Assembly: GCA_964036155.1 (NCBI GenBank)
Contig: OZ038423.1
Location: 56,807,249 to 56,871,248 of the forward strand
DNA from: Diploscapter coronatus
Lineage: Eukaryota > Nematoda > Chromadorea > Rhabditida > Rhabditidae
Direction of reading: 5' to 3'
DNA: 64,000 bases
A model generated the notes under the pieces. It did not search any database and had not been told where the DNA came from. It was given only the letters and a program-made list of their open reading frames with translations. Below, in pieces: positions 1 to 12,288 of the stretch; the first letter of the stretch is position 1; the number at the start of each line of letters is the position of its first letter. The position numbers were made by a program, and so were the translations under genes.

Positions 1-1117
1 GCCGAAGTTCAGAAGTGGATGCAGAGGACGAGAGATGAAGAGAGGATGAGGGTAATTTAAGTTTTTTTTTTTTTTAATTTTATTCGGAAGTTTTTTACTT
101 GATCATAACTGAAACTATCTGAAGAATATTAGAAAAATCTTAAAATTTGAACAAACCTCAATTTATTCGAATTACCTGAATTTTCAGTTCATCTGTACCT
201 CCCCTTGCGGTATCACAGGCTTTTCGAAGGTCTATTTCGATCCGAATGGAGACGTCAAGCCGACTTTGGAATTCCAAACTATCTACATCAAGTGCAACCA
301 TGCCAATCCCGAATGCAACGCGGTTCTGTCGAATAAGGGAAAGGGAGGAAGACATATTAGGTAACTTTATTGTTTGAGACTCTTATAGAAAAACGTCAAG
401 AAATTCTATAAAAGGAAAGTTTTCCAAATGTTCTTTTCTAGCAGATTTTTGTATTCTTGATAATTGCTCTTAAACGTCTAGATATCCAGAAAAAATGATT
501 TTGTCTTTTCTTAAACTCGTAAATTATAAAACTTCAGTGATCACCGCAGAAGGCACCAGAAGAAAGATGGAATTGAAGAAGGACCAAAGGAAGTGAAAGA
601 ACCCAAAGCCAAAACGCCTAAACCTTCTCAAAAGTCTTCCAAGAGAAGAGGCATGACGAAAAATGAGGTATTCGACAAATTTTATAGGACCAAAGAAACC
701 ACGATCAATTTTAGGTAGAAGATGAATTGACAAGGGTCCTGGGTCAATACGTGGTCGAAAGCGGGTGCTCGATCGACGATCTGTACACTGATGCGTTCAT
801 CAAACTCGTCAGGGATTTAATGCAATTGGGGTATTCTTGCTCTTTCTTCACAATTGTTAAATCCCAAGAAATCAAAATATCAAAATAGCGCAGAAAATGA
901 ACTATACATAGCATTCCTCATAAAATTTTACATTACGATATGTTGAAAGAAAGTTCGTAGTTTATAGAATTTTCCAAAGTATAATTTCAGAGCCGAACTC
1001 GGAGGACCGATATCCGAAGACGACTTCCCCACCGAGGAAGAGCTTCAGCAGGCCATCGAAGAAATGCAAGCGGCGGATAGCGTAAAGAAGATCAAGACTG
1101 AGGAGGATTCAGAATAA
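1..1117 (+). CDS. BED-finger-like protein, 3' part (5' end outside window)
   Basis: Five exons can be joined in phase: 1-51, 188-360, 538-666, 715-830 and 991-1117, ending in TAA. The 5' part lies outside the window. The visible protein has a C-x3-C pair (CTSPC), then CNHANPEC followed about 16 residues later by HIRSDHRRRH. This spacing resembles a C2H2/BED-type zinc-binding unit. A Lys/Pro/Ser-rich linker follows, then a predicted helical stretch (around QYVVESGCSIDDLYTDAFIK) that recalls the region after the BED finger in hAT-transposase-derived proteins. The C-terminus is acidic and ends KKIKTEEDSE. Domesticated hAT/BED ancestry is an inference from pattern only; no transposase catalytic core is visible here. 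A DNA-binding nuclear protein is the best guess. Confidence 0.5.
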
Positions 1118-1434
1118 GTTGTTACTGAGGAAACTCAAATCATCAGTCCTGAAATATATTGTGATATAATTTTGAAAAAGCTCGAGAAAATTCCTTTTCA
1201 ACTATTTTAGTTACTTGATGATTTGATATTTTCAAGTTGTTTTGCAAAGAAACCACTCCGAGGCTTTCACCGCCATTTAAATTCATATTTTAGATTTTTT
1301 TTGTAAATTTCTTTTGTGCAATACTCTCAGGAATTTCGAAGTTTATTCAAAGCGAACATATCATAAGGTATTCAAGAACAATAAACTATTACATTTTACA
1401 TACGTAAGTGCCCCGAGTTGAGAACTGAGAATAT

Positions 1435-4400
1435 CTAAAAGTACGAAAAATCGGGGTAGCTCCGTGAGATTTCCATCGTGAACGGATGAGGCTGCATCAG
1501 CTCAAAGGTCTCGATGGTACAAAGTGTTTCGCGCTTGAAAGCGGCTACTTTCTAAAAAAAAAGTAGCATCAAATCAATTAAGTTTAAACAAAAAAGACTG
1601 GCTCTGCATCACGAAATTGTCCAAATTAACTAAGCCTCGTCTTATTCTAATATCAGATCAACTAATATAGGGTGTTATATTTCAAATCAACTAACTAAAA
1701 CTAAAATAAGACGAATTAGCATAAAAATACCTGCACATTACAGATCCTGAGCAAGATATCAGCAAATCTTGTAGCCGCTTCAACTTGATCAGACATTTTC
1801 TCTTGTAAATGTCGTCGAAGACAATCGAGTAAACGTTTCCGCTTAGCCGCGATTAATTGATGAGCGTGATTTGTTAGGGATAGACAGTCTGAAAATATGT
1901 AACCACATTTTTCAAACCTAATGCCATAAAATTCAGCAATGATACAAAGCATAACACGAATGAATGAGTGCATCAAACAGTCATAAATACACAGAGAATA
2001 GAAATTATAACTAAATCTAACTCCACGTTTACCTGGATCATAGAATATAATAGCCTGAAGTAAGACGTATTCTGTCCGCGTTAGTCGCATTCTTCTGATC
2101 GGAACGAGGATGTCGTTGATCACAGCTACTACAGTAGGGATTAATCCAGCACAACCACGGTTCGTCACCGCGTCCGCGGCGGAACACGACGCTACGTTTC
2201 GGAAGCTTAAAATATTTCATTTAAATTTATCATCGCTTAAGATTATTATAGTTTACATTTGTAGTGGAGAAAGGCTTAAAATGTTGACTATAAAAATTAG
2301 ATGACTTGGACTTTGATAATAAGAAAAGTTAAGAAGGGGCATTTTTAAATATATAGAAGAAATATAAGATAACATGGTTTATTCAAATTTAACTTATACC
2401 CGCTCAGCCCATCCGGAAACACAATTCTATCCGTATATTTTTCCGGGGTATGAAAAGCTTCTGCCAAGACCAGATTGGAAAATGCGGTATGGATGAATAG
2501 CCGCTTTTGGTCGTCGAGGTTCAATCTACTGAATACCTACAAATAAAAATATGTCCACGATTTAAAAGAAAAAAGATCGTACCTCAAAAGACTTGGCCCA
2601 TTCAGCTAAAACCGACAATATTTTGGCTCTCCAGTATGAGAAATTCGTCGGATATTTGGGATCCATTTTCTTATTGGCGAACTAAAAGATAAATATTATT
2701 CCGGAAATAAAATGATCTACAAAGCCTTATATAGCAATGTTAGATATATGGATTGCAATTATTATTGTATGATCGAAATAAATGGTGTTATCCGAAGCTG
2801 GGTGTGTTACCTTCGAACTCACTTTGGTAAATGCGTCCTCGAAAGCGATATATCCGCTGTTCAATGCTTCATGGATTGTCGTGTGAATAGGCATTTCGGA
2901 TGAGGTTAGGAGGGCTTGATAGCTAAACAAATTCAGTTGCATTTGGAATTTGGTAAATTTGATTATTTGACTTCTATCGCTTAACTTCTGAAATGGGAAA
3001 GAAAAGCAATTTGGGCTTAGGGAAAGGGTCTCATGATAAAATACTTTAAGTCTAATTCATTATTATGTGCATAAACAAAAATATCGCTATATCTTGATCT
3101 TGAACAAATAAAATAATAAAATGAATTTTTAACGATATTATCCCGTACCGAGATTCTTTATCAAGTAGTAATTCAATTAACGGGTCCACAATAGCAGGTG
3201 GCCTCATATCATCGTCGTTCTTACCGGCTGATTTACGCTTTCTGCGTCGTTCCAAGCATAATTCTGTAATTTATACCAAGGAATAAGATATGATAATTAA
3301 TCATTCCTTAGATTTTTAACTCGTAGATCTGATTTAATTAACTATCAGCGAAAGCTTGTAAATTAACAATGTTACAATTCCACTCCGTTAATTAATGTTA
3401 GTAAATCGCTAACACTTAACAATTAAGCAAATGCTCAAAATCTTCTATTTTCCTAAATGAATCCAAACCTGTTCGATCCATGCCAACCAATATGCACTTT
3501 TTATATCGGCAATGTCTACATGAACACCGCATAGATTTATCGATAACACAATCACCATTTCCTTTACACGAATAAGTACGATTCTAGAATCACTTAATTT
3601 TTAAAGTAATTCAAAACTAATGTTCCTACTTCCAAAACTACCCGTCGAAAGAACGTTTTGCCTGAAATATAAACTTAAAATTTCTTCGAAATTCGAAAAT
3701 CTTATTTTCTTACACCCGTTACAAGCCGGCACTGAATAGTGAATTCCTGAGGCGTCGTCGTCGCAAACGACGCATTTTTCTCCTGAATTAGACAATTAAA
3801 TATAGCATTAAGTTCGGTTTATCAATAATTTCTGTGTTATACCTTTTAATGATACTCTATCAAAATTGTTGGAGAATTATCGTTATGTTCAATAATTTCA
3901 TATTTAAATGAATAACTAATTCATTTACCCGGATTAATAGTCTTCCTCGGATTAGGGTCACTTTTCTCGCCGCTCAAAACACTATCATCTACTTTCATGA
4001 GATCATTGAATACTGATTGACTACTCGAACTGGCCATTCGTCGTTTATAGGCGTCGTCGTAAAATTGTCGGTCACGTTTCAAGATCCAGGCGAACTTAAT
4101 TCATTTAATTAAAATTACGGTAATTTAATTAATGGCAACCTAGACAAGTCGCTACTTCGCAACCTACAAAATAGTACGGGAAAAGATATCTTTCTGCCTT
4201 GCCCTATATCCTTAACTATGGGTAACGATATGACGAAATAGCGACTTATCCAAATTACCTAATTTAATTAAGTTTTGCAGAGAAAAATTTTAATGAAATG
4301 GTAGCTTATTTACTTAGATTTAAACTCAGAAAGATAACTTAAAATTTATACTTAGGGACCGCAAACTCCGCTCTCTTACATTTGTCGCTTTTGTTCAAAA

Positions 4401-4961
4401 AGTGGGAAGCAAGTACCCTTCAAAGTGGGTGAGCACAAAAAAGCACCATTATATTCGATGAACGACTCATAGAAGTGAACTTTGGCCAGAAAATTATATC
4501 AGGAAGTGTCTGTACACACTCGTGATCATATAGGATAACAAGGGGTCAAAATGTGTTCGTTTTTGATAACTGCTTTCGATGGCTTCTTTCCGGTCAAAAA
4601 TGGTTTTTATTTTTCTCCACCAATATCTCAGTTACATCGAATTTGGTAACTTGAAGTAATAAATTGTTGAAAACTATGAATGTGTGCAAAACCATTTGCG
4701 GTCCCATTTATAATTCATCGAAAACAATGAAAGTAATGAATGCAATTCAAGAACGTGATAAAAGTGAAATATAATTTCCTTTCTCAAGGTCGAATAATAG
4801 CAGAACTTTAGCGAAATTTCGCACGCGCTTTCAGTTTTGCTTTTCTTTGATTAAATAGTGTTTCCATGCTTCTTTCCTTCGGATTACGGTACCTGATCTT
4901 CGTGAATCGCGTCGCTCCGCCCATTTGTCGTTTCAGCAGCTTGGCTCTGGTGTGAACTCAT
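1435..4961 (-). CDS. Nuclear hormone receptor (HNF4-like type)
   Basis: Twelve exons (4961-4893, 4094-3929, 3782-3714, 3661-3642, 3583-3469, 3263-3149, 2979-2811, 2681-2583, 2536-2400, 2205-2033, 1888-1731, 1551-1435) join in phase to 468 residues. The DNA-binding domain is canonical: first finger CVVC...CNGC running into the P-box CNGCKTFFRR, second finger CKGNGDC...CSCRHC, then [10 protein letters not shown]. The ligand-binding domain follows, with WAKSFE and the helix [19 protein letters not shown], typical of the HNF4-related receptors expanded in nematodes. It should act as a nuclear transcription factor. The start ATG lies three bases behind TTTCAG, a likely trans-splice site. Three acceptors read AAG rather than CAG. 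The seventh exon has an alternative in-frame donor at 2822 (gtgagt). Receptor identity is very secure; the exact orthologue is not assigned. Confidence 0.9.
4110..4260. repeat. Small inverted repeat in first intron of the nuclear receptor
   Basis: AAGTCGCTACTTCG at about 4146-4159 recurs inverted with one mismatch about 70 bp away (CGAAATAGCGACTT, about 4235-4248). The flanks are AATTA-rich. It could form an imperfect hairpin or be the remnant of a small foldback element. Confidence 0.4.
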
Positions 4962-6182
4962 CGCCTGAAACGCGAGTGATAATACGTTTTTAGAATCGGA
5001 TTTAGCGGGGTAAATATATAAGTACAAGGGAAAACGGGCTATGACAGAGATCACACGGGAATACAATCTCACAGATTAAATATGGGGTTTCGCCGAATAT
5101 CAAAGGGTAAACCAGATGGCTTTGCGAGTCTATCCCTCAACGTTGTGAAAGATAGACTTATTCACCTTTAAAGGGAGTAAACCAGAGATCATTTTCGATG
5201 GAGAGGCAGGTGGAAATTGTCAATTCACGGGGAGACTTTTAAATTTAGTAAAAATTCAGTTTTGAAAAAAGGAAAATAGAATCGTTGTTACAGTAAGAAT
5301 TGAATAAAATTTAGATAAATGAAAAATAAAAGACATCGCAATAACAATAGCGCTAAAACAATAGGCCCTTAATGCAAAGAAATACGACAATAGTTTGCAC
5401 CCTAGCGTATTTTTAACTGGAACATAGTATAGATTAAGCTTATGCATAAATCCTCTTTTTCTCTGTCCATTTGCTATTTTGCACACATTTCATAATTCCG
5501 CATTAGGAATGCACATAGGACGATTATCATTTGATATCACGGAAGATAAAAGCTTTCATAAATATTAAGAAGATGTCCCAGTCGGTTTTATCTTCTTGCT
5601 CTTAAACATAGGGAAATAGCTTGGTAATATCCAAGATAATCCTTTAATAACGCCGTGATCTTTGTAAAAAGACATCTTCTTCAAGGTACAAATGAGACTC
5701 TCATCCTACAGTATACCTCCCAAAGCAAAATACATTTAGCAATTAAGAAATATCGAAATGGTGGAATTTAACCACTACACAAACATCAAATTACGACGGA
5801 ATTTGAAGATTTATTTTTAGTCTTGAAAATTGATGACTAACGAATAAAATCAACAATACAAAAATATGAGATCTTTCAAAAAATAATACCCAGAAAATAA
5901 ATAAGTTTAGGTACGATATCTTTCAGAATAGAATAATCTTAACCACTTCTTATGGCTTTCAATATTTATTCTATCCCCACAAATTTTTGTGCAAGATCAA
6001 ATTCAACGGTTTTTAGGCAATAGAAAGCGTGATATGTCAAGGAATAATAAAATAACTAAATTGGGTTGAAGTTATTTGTATCACAAACGAGGTGACTTGT
6101 ATCAACATTTATGAGGAAAGTTCCAGAACTTCGGCACAAATCACCCTCAGCCCAAGCAGAGATTTTGATAAGTAAAAAAAAT
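4962..6182. other. Intergenic, nuclear receptor 5' flank / MED11 3' flank
   Basis: AT-rich sequence with no open frame that looks like protein. It must hold the promoter of the nuclear receptor and the 3' UTR of MED11. Apart from a weak inverted pair (GAAGATGTC near 5571, GACATCTTC near 5670) I see nothing distinctive. Confidence 0.5.
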
Positions 6183-7308
6183 TCACGACGAAGTGCTGGG
6201 CTGATTTCCACTTTCCCCTGGATTTTGCTCAGCCGGTTCGGAACAGAAGTGCTTACCGACGAGTCGCTGCAGCTCCTCGTGCAGATCGCGCACCGTGCAC
6301 TCTGCCAGCGCCGTGTTCTTCTCGGATGCGAACGTTGAGCCTAAAAATTAGCATAAATTCAGAAAAAAACCTTTTTTTTTTGAAAAATATAAAGTATCAA
6401 AATCTTAAAAGAATTAGTCAAAATTGAAGTAATTTTAAAGGAGATCTGAAAAAAACAAGATAACAAGACATACGAAATAGTATAGGGTAGGGGAAAGTAT
6501 TATGAGCTTCTCTTCTAACACTATGTCGCCGTCTTGTTTTCTCAGGTTGCTTTTTTCAAGCCGAAAATTTGGAATGAAGTACCCTTCAAACCCAAAAGGT
6601 CATAAAAGACCTAGTCTAGATCGACGATACATTCGATAAAACGGTTCTGTGCAAAAATTCTACCACAAACCGAGATTTGGCATATCTACCTGGGGACCCT
6701 ACTCATAAGATATTGAAAACCAAGTTATTTTTAAAGAGAATTTGATGAAATCACAAATTACCCTGATGCGCCGCTCCGACGCAAACATGAGCGAGATACT
6801 GCAGTTGGGCGCCCAGTTCGGACTCGATGGTGTTGAGCGTGCGGCGAAAGCTCTGCGACGATTCCTCCATTTTTTGCTACAAATTTGCTCCTTTATCAAA
6901 ATATTCATTTCTATTTTGGGAAGGTCAACTTGTTCATTTCCAATTATGACTAAATCACTTCTACCTTTATTACCTTTCCAATACATTTATTATTCTGACT
7001 CATCTTCATATTTATTCACTTCATTTCAATCAATTCTAAATCCCTCTCAAACTGTATAATTTATTCAAGTAACTTATTTATTTCAACCTTTAAATTAATG
7101 CAGTTTTCCTTTATCAACATTCGGTTTAAAAAATGATCAACTTGTATGTTTAACTTTACAATAACATAACCTTGCTGATCTGTTTATCCTTGGTGAGTTC
7201 GCTAATGCAACTCTGCGCGTTCAACAGCAATTCGTCGATTTTCTTCTCGACATTCGCGATGGCTTCCAAACGCTGCTGCAGGTTCGGAGTGGGTTCATAA
7301 AATGACAT
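6183..7308 (-). CDS. mdt-11: Mediator complex subunit 11
   Basis: Three exons, 7308-7171, 6876-6762 and 6340-6183, give 136 residues. The helical core matches MED11: QQRLEAIANVEKKIDELLLNAQ, an ELTKDK segment, then RRTLNTIESELGAQLQYLAHV and a short G-x-H-x-G turn (GAAHQG). MED11 sits in the Mediator head module with MED22 and MED17 and helps recruit RNA polymerase II and TFIIH in the nucleus. The last exon adds a hydrophilic tail rich in Pro/Ser/Glu, ending QPSTSS, which goes beyond the usual core. A donor-like GTAAGC at the start of that tail could be used, but reading through it stays open to TGA. The start ATG follows TTTCCAGGAA, consistent with trans-splicing. A degenerate dispersed repeat lies in the second intron. 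Confidence 0.88.
6560..6680. repeat. Dispersed repeat, copy 1 (in MED11 intron)
   Basis: The block starting AAGTACCCTTCAAACCC (near 6575) shares a series of blocks in the same order with 63075-63160: the opening block, a C-rich A-rich stretch, ATCGACGATA, a TCxAATAAAA-like block, and GTTC-GTGC-AAA. Length is about 100 bp. A weaker partial match (AAGTACCCTTCAAA) is in the nuclear receptor intron near 4411. Confidence 0.55.
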
Positions 7309-8451
7309 TTCCTGGAAATGGAAAGGCTTACTGTAACTTCAAAGAGGAAAGGATTGCGGTAGGCTTAAAAATTTGAATATCTCAAGTTGAAAAACACAGA
7401 TAAAATATATAAGATTTTTTTGTAGAAAGAATTTTGCAAGATAGATTTGATACGTGAAAATTATTCAATGTTTCAGAAAAAATAACGGAGAATATAAAAT
7501 AATGATAATGAAAAGTTGGGATATTTGGTTTAGCGACTATTAGAACGCTATATTTTCAAAAAATAGGAAATGCTTCCGTAAACGTTTATTCATATACAAT
7601 TTATTTATTTATATGTATTGACTAAGCACATGTGAGTTAACGTATATAGAATTTTCTAGTGAAGACACAAAATGTTGATGAAATGACAGATAAATAGGTC
7701 TTCAAACCATGACGATGCGGTTTTAAAGTTAAAAGCACATTTCTTAGAAGGAAAAGCTTTGCCGAATAAGATTTTTACAACGTGGATAAATAAAATTGAA
7801 TCACAATTCGGAAACCCCTAAACTTGAATTTTAGAGCTGAAATTTAAAAGAAAGTTAGATTTTTAAAGAACAGGAAAACATGTAAGGCATTTTAGTTTGC
7901 ACTAATTTTCATGTGCATGAAAAGCACCCAGAAACTTTTCTTTTGAAATTGCTAGTGAAAAATCAGATATTTGGAGCATTACGTAAAAAATAAAATGATA
8001 AAAATCAATATTTTATCATTTCATAAAAATAAGCGAATGATTATAATTGAAAGCAGAAGTACACTTTTATATCGTTTTCCCCCAATTTTTCTTTTCACAA
8101 ACTCCGCCCACTTTTAAACCAACTGAAAGGACGAACAATGAAAATAAATTATTGCTGTAGAAAAGGAAAGATTTTCGAGGGAAAATTCGTAAAGCCAAAT
8201 ATGGATCATCGATCTTTTCTTTCTTCAAACTAGTTGCTTTTTAATTGATTTTCACTTATAAAACCACTTTTTTCTGGATATAAACTCAAGCGAATTTGTT
8301 CAAAACAACAACCCTTTCTAAGAAGACATTGCTCCTTTGTTATTGCAACTAAAATTCAACATTTCTTTCACAAATTCAACAAAAAATACTACATAGCACA
8401 TTCGACTTTATAAATTCTCCCCAAAGCCTCGAAATTCAAATTTCTTACCTC
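7309..8451. other. Intergenic, MED11 5' flank / WIP 3' flank
   Basis: AT-rich sequence with no convincing coding exon. It should hold the MED11 promoter or outron and the WIP 3' UTR. A CTCCGCCCACTTTT motif near 8101 is a possible GC-box. Nothing else stands out. Confidence 0.5.
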
Positions 8452-11146
8452 TCAGTATCCTCCCCTGTTGTTGACCCTGACGGGTTTAGGCGGAGGGGGA
8501 AGTTCGTTGAGCGAGAGGAACTGGAATCTGTTCAGCGGGTGGTAGGACTTGTTGTGCTGGTGGTTTGTCTCATTCATCTGATGGCCTGCGCCATATCCTT
8601 GATTATATCCACCGTGACCGTGATGGAGGTTATTTGCGGGTGCCTAAAATATTCAATTTTATTTTGTTCCTAAATTCACGAATATTCTTAATTTTTTTAA
8701 AATTTTAGACATTAGATATTTCAAGAATCTCGTAGAGCATTCAAAATGAAAGTGCAAACGATGGTCGGGGTGGGAATATATCTAATTTTCATGAAAAAAA
8801 TAAAATTTCAAAGCTTAAAGAAAATCTATTCTTTCGATTTTTTTTAATTTCAAAAAATTACCGGTGGGGGAGGAGGAGGCAATGGCGCAGCGCCGTGATT
8901 TCCATGAGTTGCGTGATTCCCGATCGAGTGACCGCCACCTATCGGCTGTCTGGATGCATTTCGAGTGGGCGGGGGAGGAGGCGGCACTTCGTCCGCACGA
9001 GTGTTCGCCGCTCTGAAAAATGTGAAAATGGGATAGGTTTCAAAGAAATGATAAGTGCTGAGAATGAAAATGAGGATTCCGGTAGCTCATCAAAATCGAC
9101 TCGAACTAAAAATAAGTAAACTTGAAGAAATGATGAAGTCTCGCGAATCACTGCCAGAAAATATGTTTCAAAAGAATCATCAGTTTCGTCAAGCAAAACG
9201 AAATTTTGATACTCCCTCGAAACCTGCCTGATCGAACCAAACTCTTCAAAACCCCTACCTCGAGATCTGCCCAAATTGCTGATTCGGCAGACTGTTCTTG
9301 GGCACGGCAGGGGGCGGTGGAGGTGGAGCCATGGGCCTGGAAATGTGAAATTTCCGCATGCTCTTTTCAATCCTTAAAATTTACCTAGCTGGTGGAGGTC
9401 CGATGGGTCGGTTGATTGGCGCTCGAATTGGGGTGGTTTCTCGGGAGAAATCCTGAAATTTCCAACGTTTTTAAACAGTCAGGAAAATCGTACCGATGTT
9501 TTTAGAGATTTATAAGATTTTGAGGAAAGCTTTTTTCAAACAAGTAAGACAAATGGAAAAGATATAAAATGTCCTTTTCGAATCGATAAAATTCAGAAAA
9601 GAGGCTAGAATTTCAACAACAAAAAAGTTTCGCACCTCCGAGCTTTCACTTCTTCTCAACTGCGACGCAGGTACTGTGGAAATGTCTCCCGAATTTTGCC
9701 GCATAGGTCGCATGGTCCGGAATTGTTCACGATTTCCAGCAGGTGGATTGGAGCCGATCTTTAAAAAGTGAAATTTAAAAAATTTAATTTTCAGAAAGAC
9801 ATGATTTGAAAATGTTTCAAAGAATGCATAAATTCAAATGAAGATAGCACGAAGACGGTTAGCTTGTGAGTATGTACAATTATCGCAATTACACGAAATT
9901 TTGTTGAATATGTTTCAAAAATCCATAAATTGAATGAAAGTTCCGATAAAAGTGCTCAACTTCAAAAGTTATCTAATTTATCAAAAATCTATCAAGTTTT
10001 TAAAAATAGATATAGAAGATCAAAGTACCTGCGGTTTGTTCATTTGCGATGGAGGCGGAGGAGGAGAGGGCTTGTTGGATTTGACCGCGCCCATCGACGA
10101 ATTGTTCTCCATCTGGCCTCGGTTGAACGACGGCTTCGGGCCTGAATTTTTAACTTTCCAAAAAAAATCAATAATTAAAAAAAAAATTACCCATGCCCGG
10201 CATCGGAGGTGGGGCGGGGGGCTGATTGTGAGAAATTGAGGAGTGATCTGAAAATTTTGAAAAAAATAGAATAAATAAATACAAATTTCTAACTTCAGAA
10301 TAATTTTTAAAGAGCAAAAAATAATATTTAAAGGTAGATTAAATTTTACCCGCTGCTGCGAAGCTCTTCTTTTTGTTGTCGCTGGGTTTGAGCGGGACGC
10401 CATTTGCGAACAGGCCGCCCATGCCTCCGGACATCGGTGGACGAGGAGCCGATCCGCCGGAACTCGATGCCGAACCAGACGAGCTCGGCCCGGAGGAGAT
10501 AGGACCACCGCCGCCAGAGCCTCAATATTTAAGAGTTGTTCTCGATTGTGAAGGACAAATATTAGGTCATCCAAGAAATTCTTGGAATCAACAAAAATCG
10601 CATACATAATTGCCTCGTTGTTTTAACTGGAAAGCTTCGACGTTTATTCTTTTAATTCTAAGGAACTATTGAATGGGCTATTAGGCATGCTTCAAAATGT
10701 ACATTTAAAATTCTCCAAGATTTAAATAGTTTGAAAATCAGCTCATTTACAGGAATTAAAATCATACCTCCTTTCTTGACTGAGAGCAGCGGATCGGACC
10801 TATCATTCGTGACAGCCTTCTTCAGGCGAGCGCCTTTCTAAAGATAAAAAATAGGTATTTCCCGTAAAAATTAATATCTGCTCAATGCGTAGACTTGGGA
10901 CCTTTCCACCGTAATCACGGTGCGGTGCGATGTAGTTACGGTGGGAAAAATTTAGTTGAGCTGCGATGCGGTGGCCAAATTAATTTCGTACCTGAATATC
11001 CGACAGAAGAGCGTTTCTGGCCGTACTTGAGGGCGGGGGTGCCGATGATCCGACCAAATTTGGAGGTGGAGCTGAAAAATTCGGTATTTTTCAAAAATTA
11101 CACATTTTAACTAACGAGGTGGCGGGGCCGGGGGTGGAGGAGGCAT
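8452..11146 (-). CDS. wip-1: WIP/verprolin, WASP-interacting protein
   Basis: About eleven exons; the first begins at 11146 and the last is 8644-8452. The protein starts MPPPPPAPPP, then carries a WH2 actin-binding motif, RNALLSDIQ followed by KGARLKKAVTNDRSDPLL, the closest match to WIPF1 in the window. The middle is Gly/Ser- and Pro-rich, with several PPPPP tracts that suit profilin and SH3 binding. Near the C-terminus, HPLNRFQFLSLNELPPPPKP corresponds to the WASP/N-WASP binding segment of WIP (consensus FHPxxDLPPPEPY). WIP binds and stabilises WASP and actin filaments in the cytoplasm and cell cortex. The protein ends VRVNNRGGY. The acceptor before the Gly/Ser-rich exon (near 10521) reads TTGAG and is the least certain boundary. 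Confidence 0.88.
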
Positions 11147-12288
11147 TTTTCAGCTTCTTCTGAATAAAAATCGATTTTTCAAAAAGTTCACGGAAAATCA
11201 ATAAAATCCCGAGGAAATACGAACTTTCAAGATCAAAGAGTGCGGCTATTTTTGGAAATCCGGGATAAAGCGGATAGAAATTTCAAGAAAATCTGAGTAT
11301 TTAACAAGACGATTAAGACTGTAATTAAATGGAAGTAATTAAGGGGTGATGTCATACAAATTTGGCAAAATGGTTTCGCCCAGCTTTTCGGCCAAATGAT
11401 GAATCAGTGCCGATTTTTGGAGTGAGTCTATCCAATGTACCAGTTGCAAAATATCGACACCAAAAAGGCGCCAATTTTGACGTAAAATTGGTCAGATTGG
11501 CGAAATTTCAATGCACCCCAATGCGCTTTTCACGGCTGCTGTTGTCTAGCAGACTATTTCGCCTTTCTCCGAAGAAATCGCAAAAAAGCGATGATTTTCG
11601 CGTCTTTGTCATGCCACATTTTATTGTCGACAGATTTTTTAAGATTGGTCAATTTTCTCGTTTCCGAAGTTTCTTGAAATCAAGTTATTTTCTGTTTTTT
11701 TTATTTACATGTTTTATTTTTTCGAGGATAATAATTTATTCAGACTTTTGTTCTTGAAAGTTAACAATTTTTCTGAAAACTTCTTTGGAGACATTCGAAA
11801 TTTTGTCAATTTGCAACGATCAGTTTCGCAAACTTTATTTCGAAAATTCTAAGCGTGAATTTCTTAATCGAAAGTCGATACTTTGAAATTTTGAAAACCG
11901 CTTTTTTAAGTGGCTTGATTTGAAAGTTGCTGATCTTGAATGTTCTACAGATGACATCCTTATCGGGATTTTTTACTCGATCGATAAAATTTGTACTTTT
12001 CGTTATGAAATGATCGAGGCTGTGCTATCTTTTATTTTACCTTCGGTTTGCTTCTTGCCTTTTCGGGAATTTTATACAAGTCTGCAAATCTTGCTAACTA
12101 TCATTCTTCTCCCCAAAATTATGAAAATCTTTATATCTTTTTCATTTTCAAGATTGAAATTGTCTAAATTTTCAGCATTCTTAATTTTTAAAATCTGTGT
12201 ACTATTATTTTCATTGAAAACTCCGCGATTGTCAATTTATTGATTATTTCTTCAGTTTATTCAGGATTTAACCGACTGAAGTTGAAAG
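11147..12288. promoter_or_regulatory. Divergent promoter region, WIP (-) / ubc-20 (+)
   Basis: 1.1 kb between two head-to-head start codons. A 131-codon open frame at 11362-11757 has no recognisable domain and a composition like the flanking T-rich DNA, so I do not call it. The right half is strongly T-rich on the plus strand, as upstream of other plus-strand genes here. Individual promoter elements cannot be assigned. Confidence 0.5.

Noticed and set aside
11362..11757. 131-codon open frame between WIP and ubc-20
   Set aside because: No domain, no splice context, composition like the flanking T-rich spacer; probably chance.
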